Of a DNA stretch of 41,249 nt, positions 35,540 to 41,249 are shown in pieces. Below the pieces are notes generated by a model, which was not told the origin of the DNA, ran no database searches, and saw only the letters and a program-made list of their open reading frames with translations. Within the stretch, counting starts at the first letter, position 1; each line of letters opens with the position of its first letter. This DNA comes from Tubiluchus corallicola (lineage: Eukaryota; Priapulida; Priapulimorpha; Priapulimorphida; Tubiluchidae): positions 1-41,249 of the forward strand of contig JAQGDQ010001435.1 in NCBI GenBank assembly GCA_030141605.1. Direction: 5' to 3'. A program made the translations under genes and the position numbers.

Positions 35540-37320
35540 CAATGTTAAATGTCTGTTTTTAGTTTACGAAAGTTATTTTGTTAAACAACGCGTATTAGTT
35601 TTGGCGCGTGTTATAGCTGAGCCTGTGCTGTGGGTTTTCTATATACGGTATAAACATTATTAAAAAAGAAAATATAGTACAGAAGTTCCTGTGTCCGCAA
35701 TTCCCAGAATGAACAGATAATTTAATCGATAAAAACGAAACAAAGGAGAAATGAAAACCGATAACGTCAATGCGTCATTCCTTTTATTAACTATAATATT
35801 ACCTATTGTAAGATTCTGTGTATCTTATTTTTAAAATCTCGGTTACGTCGCATCATTACCCGACTTAAACATGTTTATGCAGCGCTCTCTTGATTATTGT
35901 AACAGGAATTGCTTTAACGGCAGTCACTTAGGTGGTTAACATTACGCATGTTAAGTCATAGATTACATATGTTAGGTACCTGTAGATTAACTTACAGATT
36001 GTAGGCAATCTATAGAAGTCTTTAGTAAGTAGTCCTTAGGACATCAAAATAAGCTTTTTCATTTTTTTGCTTTGCTGTCTGGTATTTTCTCTTTCTTTTA
36101 TGGGTTTTGCTTTTCCCAAGCCATACACAAGTGACGCCTTTAGCAATATGCCATCGACATGCAAAGGTTATAGAGCAGCATAAAGTTATGGGAGTTCTCT
36201 ACTGCAGCTCGTTCGTTGGAAGAGATTGAAAATAATTTGCAATAAAGTTAACAACGACGCAGTCGTAACTGCAAGAACTTTTAGACTTAACTACATTCCC
36301 AAAAGGCGAAATGTTGGATGTCAAATTGTATAGTCGAAAATATACCAAAATTTTCACGTGTCGTTGTAATGGGATAATTTAATTGACGTTGCCATAACCA
36401 TTGAGTTTTTACTGTTTGTTTCTTATTATGATTACAGCCTGTTGCCTTTTTTATTTAGAAAAACGTTATTCGGAAAAACTGGCAAATCCTCAGCATTCAA
36501 ATTCTAGCCTTTTGCGAACCTGGTTTCAGACTTTGTGCAAATAAGGTTTTATTTAATTATTTGTTTATTTGATTCCTTCGGGAACAAACATATACATAGG
36601 CTCTTTTGTGTTCTCCTTGGTTTTAATAAAACTTCATTTTGCAGAAATGATCTGTGTCACAGTAGTACGATAGCTTTGACAGAGCAAGAACAACACAACG
36701 ATATGAAGGCTCATTTTCAGTAGCAAGACCTTCCACATTTAGACATAACTTTATTTTTGCTGACCGTTGATCTTGGACTTGTTGAGTTGACTTGGAATGA
36801 CCTTTACGATGTTCGCAATATTGGTATCGGCCGTTCCACTCTTGATCACAGAGCTTTTCATCCATTTTCAGCTCCTTAACCGTATCAGAAAGAAAGGCTT
36901 CAAACTTAAAGTCTCACAGGTTTGGTCAACTATGGTCTTTATTTTTTATTTTTTTTCAAACAATCGTATAAGTTAGGGATGTTGTTAGAATGACTTGTGT
37001 GACCGCTTCTGTTTATAGCCATGTACATTAGATAAGAAAACTTGGAAGCGAATAGCTTTAGCAGACAATACCCATTTTCCATATACGGACGTGTAGACAG
37101 AATAGTCCCACGGGACAGATAAGCGAACAACAAACAACAACTAGATTTTTAAGTTGTTTATTAACTTGATTTTTTTGAATTTCAGTCGTGTTAGGTACAG
37201 AAAGTACTGAACTCACATTTCCTAAAGCTCATCTGCTCATCTCGGTTTTTAAATCGTCACAATGAAAATTTTGGCTTAATTAGCTTGATTTTAGGCGAAG
37301 TCAGTTAAAAATATACCTTC
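35540..37320. other. AT-rich stretch, no gene supported
   Basis: Two opposing frames at 36535-36865 overlap each other and are of chance length. Nothing else stands out. Confidence 0.4.
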
Positions 37321-37324
37321 AACA

Positions 37325-37558
37325 ATGTCAACCGAAAAAGTTAAAACGATATGCATGCAGTCTTTGTATAATATCATTAAAAATTTTTTTTCACCAACGC
37401 AAGCTTTCTGTTCATTTAGATGCGCGGTTAAAACAGCTGGTGCTGTTGCTGGAATTTGCAGTTCTCAAGCAAATGTACACACATTGCGCTTTGCAAGTCG
37501 TGCCATCAATTTCAAGCCATTAACACGGAAATTAAATGAACGCGATATTTCAGAGTAG
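37325..37558 (+). CDS. ORF with weak kinesin-like segment
   Basis: A 77-residue frame begins at ATG 37325 and ends at TAG. Residues 52-65 read HTLRFASRAINFKP, which resembles the end of kinesin motor domains, where a T-L-R/K-F/Y-A-x-R-A helix is followed by a K-P linker; residues VAGICSS just before it could correspond to the preceding strand. There are two acceptor-like sites, TTCATTTAG at 37411-37419 and TTTGCAG at 37455-37461, so the kinesin-like part could be an exon fragment. P-loop and switch motifs are absent. A decayed gene fragment or a chance resemblance are both possible. Confidence 0.2.
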   Translation: MSTEKVKTICMQSLYNIIKNFFSPTQAFCSFRCAVKTAGAVAGICSSQANVHTLRFASRAINFKPLTRKLNERDISE

Positions 37559-37833
37559 CGTGTACGTAAATAACGGGAAAACTATGTAAATATTAGCACT
37601 GAACTTTAAAAGGCTTGATAAAATCTAATAGTTCTTGGTAAAATAACGGCAACACATTGTACATGTATTCGATAAAGTATAATGCTCCACTTGCAATTAA
37701 CGAGGACCTTACCCTAAACGCCCTGTCAATTGAATGGATCACGCATAGATCCATTTTCAAGCTGTTTTTAAATTAATTTGGGTACTTGGTATATAGTCAA
37801 ATAGCCAGCCAATAGGCAGCCAAGGACTACTAA

Positions 37834-37938
37834 TTCAGTTAGCCATTCAGTAAATCGGTCAGTTTAATGGTCAGTCAGTCAATAATTAAATCAGTCAGCC
37901 TGTCAGTCAGTTAGTTAGTCATGCACTCAGTCAGTCAG
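37834..37938. repeat. (TCAG)n microsatellite
   Basis: TCAG units with TTAG and TCAA variants over about 105 bases. Confidence 0.9.
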
Positions 37939-38104
37939 GGTCGTAAAAGGAGTTAACATCATTTCTGTGTAAATTAGAATACACTGCGCCTCATTTTGAT
38001 TTTTACTGCTTTTTATTTTATGGCTCTTCACCCCAACGTACCACTATCTGTCTGCTTTAATGGAAATTCTGTATTCAACACTGGTACTATTGTCTAAAAT
38101 ATTT

Positions 38105-38119
38105 AAAAGGAGCACTACG
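38105..38119. repeat. 15-mer shared with 26716-26730
   Basis: Second occurrence of AAAAGGAGCACTACG, same orientation, lying between the TCAG tract at 37834 and the CTGA tract at 38393. Confidence 0.35.
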
Positions 38120-38392
38120 AGTATACAATTCCGACACTGTAACTTTAAACGAACTTGTTAGAGCAGGAGCAGGATTTCGTAATTTGAAAAGACGTAATAT
38201 GTAAAGAAAGGTGACCATTGCTTAAAGAAAATCATTGCAATAGTTATTGTAGAACGCTGTAATCGTTATTTCTTAATTTGCTGATTGTCTTCTCTTTAAT
38301 AGGTATCACTGTTGTAGTAGTTGTGTCATTGTTGCTTGAATTCACTATGTGGAACGGCCCAGAAGCAATATGTTAACTTCTTTTCTGATCTT

Positions 38393-38430
38393 CTGACTGA
38401 TTGACTGGCTGACTGACTGACAAACTGACT
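38393..38430. repeat. (CTGA)n microsatellite
   Basis: CTGA units, the reverse complement of the TCAG motif at 37834-37938. Confidence 0.85.
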
Positions 38431-39103
38431 AATTGTGAGATTTAAGGAGACTTTATAGAACACCAGGCAGCAGGCTTTATAGGTCGCTAATCTAATGTTC
38501 GTTATAAACTCTCGCTGGTTCACAATAATGTTTCGTATGTGTGCAGATTAAGGCAGACGTCTTTGCTTGAATATAATTTTTGCCATTCTTCGATCCCTTC
38601 CCTGTAGGTCTACGAGGCGAAAAATATGGAAATCTGTCAGATGTAGTTAACATAGATCTCATGAGTAACAAATTTTTCTTCTTCAGTTTTCAGTAGGGAT
38701 CCTTCTTTGCGTTTCTCAGCATGGCCTCTGTACTACATCGATTTTCTTGGAAATTATTTCATGTTTTATTGACTGTAACAGGTTTGCTTGGTGTCCAGCC
38801 TTATCCAAATTTTAACTAGTGATTGGCGATCAACTTGAACGTGCTATACATTTTGCTATTTAACTGTAATTTCCAACAATTATATATTACTTTTTTACAG
38901 GTATGTAAATGTAGGGAGCCGAATTCTTGCAATGTTACTTACTTTAGTTAGTAGCTAGTTTCGTCGACCAGTGTTCTAGGTGTAGGCTTAACACTGTTGT
39001 AAAGAATCCTCTAATAAAGCCAGAATTATATGCTTGCTACACTGCATTATAGTCTCTGTTTTCTTAAATCAGCTTTCCGCCTGGATAGGTACCTGCTGTT
39101 GAT

Positions 39104-39368
39104 AATTATAATAAAATAATAAATAATAATGATCTTTATTTAAAATCGACTTTCGGGTGAGCAATTAACATTAGCTCAAAGAGCTATTATCGCAACTGCA
39201 AATAACAACCTACAGACTATTATAACCCCACTTTTACACTAAATGCCACGCGCCAGGCAGGGAACAGCAGGTACCATTTTTAAAGTGTCTGGTATGACCC
39301 GGTCGCTGTATCGAACTCGCGACCTCCCAGACGGAAAGCGGACGCGTTACCACTTAGGCTACCCAACA
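39104..39368 (-). mobile_element. tRNA-derived SINE, probably full length
   Basis: Read on the minus strand the element starts near 39368 with a seven-base acceptor-like block and an A box, TAGCCTAAGTGG (39361 to 39350). A B box, GAGTTCGATAC (39318 to 39308), lies in a GGTCGC/GCGACC stem. A body of about 170 bases follows, GC-richer at first, and it ends in an ATT-rich tail (39104-39131). This order of head, body and simple A/T-rich tail is the standard SINE layout. The anticodon arm is decayed, so it is not a tRNA gene. No target-site duplication was clear. The body family is not recognised. Confidence 0.75.
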
Positions 39369-39374
39369 CGATCT

Positions 39375-41249
39375 ACTCATAGACAGAAAGTTGGTAAATT
39401 AAAATGAGATGATAATTGTTCAACAGTTTTAAGGTTATCTCCCTGTTCTCTTGTATTTACAATCTTGATGTATTTACAATACATTTTACAAGCCTCCGAA
39501 AGAAAATCGGATTCAAGCTGAGATTTTGTTATACGTGAGTGAACTTAATTTAAACGACGTAGATTGTTGAAAAAGTGGAGAAACGTATGGTATAAAAAGA
39601 ACGAAAATTGTAAAACCAGTTGACTTTTTCCAATAGAGCGTACTATAGTTATAGCAAAAACAGTAAAGTGTCTAATTTTACTAGATGAGACAAATAAGCA
39701 AGTAATGAAAATTCACATTCAAATACATTTGCAAACAAATTCCCACAGCAAAAATTACCTCCTTGGTGACATGATTGCAAATGGAAGGTTGCTTGCGGAC
39801 CACTATACTTACGAATGCAATGGAATAAATGGATTCATTTTGAAATACATTTTTCTCTGCTCCATCCTGTCAAATTTCGTCTCTGCCATGATATCAGTTG
39901 ACAGAGAAGAACCAAAATTATTGCGGTTCTTGAGACAGTTCGCCAGGTTTGACAAAACTGTGCTATACAGGAGAGTATGCTAATATCTACTAATAATGTA
40001 TTGTTGGCAATACGTTGTTACTTAAAATGTCACTGAGGTGAATTTCGCAAGATATTTTATCCCATCTTTAAGCCAACAATGTGTTAGGAATGGTTTCGGC
40101 GCATTGAACCCATCCACATTCAAAATGCTACCCGCGCATAATACAAAGAACAAAGCGACAAATCTTTAAAACAATAAATGTCAGTATAAAACATGATGAA
40201 TAGTAATTATACCGAAGCTCTACGACAAAACAGTGAAACTGCCACGAATCTGAACAACAACGCTACTAACATGAATCGTATATGTAATTGGCTGCCTTTG
40301 CAATGCAGATGTGAGAAGAACTGATAATGTCAAAGAACATTTTCTGTTTTCATTTAATCTGAGACGCTGTCACTTTTAATTGGCGGGATTTGTACTTGCT
40401 GCCGCTGTGATCACGAGATAGCCAGCATTGTTTTCTAGCGCGCAGCCATAAATTTGCAGTGGAATGTTTATCGGATCGGGAGACATTGTATACTGTAATT
40501 AAGTGAACAATTTTTAAATAGCTAAACTAAACTAAATGATATATAATAGTTTAAGAAAACGGATAGTAACCGACTTACAGTAGTGATTGGTTATTTTATT
40601 TTCTGCTGTATTTTTTGTCTCAGATACTTATAGGTATTGTTAGCTCTTTGCCTAAAGTGGCCTTTTTTACGGTGATTCTACCTGTTGTAGTTCTTCTCTC
40701 GATGTTCATTGTTTGAGATAATGTTTTTTATGTTTTTGCCAAAGTGTTTGTGGCTGACTCTTCGTGTGTGTGAAATTTTATATGCTGATCGTTTTTTGTA
40801 GACATCAGCAATTTTTAGTCAACGCAAACGTTGTTGTATTTGTCCAATTTGTCAGTGGAGTGGGTGTTGCGGTTTATGTTGGTTTATTTATAGTTTATTT
40901 ATAGTATTTAGTTCTACGACTTTTCTGTTGATTTTAATTCATAAGCAGTGCTATTGCAGGCTGTAAAACATAATTTTACATGAAAATGTCAAGAGGCACT
41001 GATGCACACAGGATCTGGTAGAATGCCATCTGGTAATGACTTGCACGAAGTGTGCTTCATGTTTTTCACATAAACAAATTACGCCTAACTTCTAGACTCA
41101 GGGATAAATATTGCTAATAAGAGTCACTAATGGTTGAAGAACAGAATATAGTAGACAGCAGCACGCGTCCGCCGGGAATTTATACTCAATTTTACTTGAG
41201 TTTTCTATTGGAAAACAAATTAATTATCTGTTTTTTGGAAGCTTGGGGA
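39375..41249. other. AT-rich end of window, no gene supported
   Basis: A plus-strand frame of 92 codons (39705-39983) has no recognisable motif and is of chance length. A small hairpin, ACTCAA with TTGAGT, lies near 41187-41202. Confidence 0.4.

Noticed and set aside
1-41249. CRISPR array, bacterial operon or phage region
   Set aside because: No regularly spaced repeats, no long tightly packed same-strand ORFs and no ribosome-binding-site pattern; all repeats found are microsatellites or eukaryote-type mobile elements.

Overview
This window reads as AT-rich, gene-poor nuclear DNA of a eukaryote, probably an animal. By eye roughly one third of bases are G or C. The support is indirect: tRNA-derived SINE heads with Pol III A and B boxes, palindromic MITE-like elements, many microsatellites, and scattered splice-like signals (pyrimidine tract plus AG, GTAAGT or GTGAGT). 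There is no ribosome-binding-site/operon layout, no CRISPR array and no convincing intact protein-coding gene. I cannot name the species; an invertebrate is a guess.

ORF length carries little weight here. At this base composition about 7% of random codons are stops, so I would expect a few dozen chance stop-free runs of 75 codons or more on the two strands, and one or two above 110 codons (my own rough estimate). The coding entries below therefore rest on composition, splice-like edges or motif resemblance, and all are low confidence.

Layout. 1-800: a long inverted repeat (291-624) followed by half of a second palindromic family (637-781). 800-4900: unique AT-rich DNA with a 21-bp tandem duplication and two tRNA-like SINE heads. 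4920-5302: a CpG-dense island with open frames on both strands. 5300-13790: mostly featureless. 13794-14891: a long CT microsatellite and a CAA/CAG tract. 15600-16750: a cluster of exon-like signals. 16800-24600: mostly featureless. 24626-29062: the densest repeat block, with a full copy of the family at 637-781, a 698-bp element with terminal inverted repeats, a direct repeat pair about 3.4 kb apart, and GC-rich degraded coding-like DNA between them. 29100-41249: three more tRNA-like SINE heads (one clear SINE at 39104-39368), a promoter-like patch near 32700-32805, a tetranucleotide tract, a small ORF and an ORF with weak kinesin-like resemblance at 37325-37558.

Nothing here amounts to a multi-gene system. 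The most informative content is the transposable-element record: two palindromic families plus a third element with terminal inverted repeats, several different tRNA-head SINEs, and the 3.4-kb interval bounded by direct repeats that holds the only long GC-rich frames on the minus strand.
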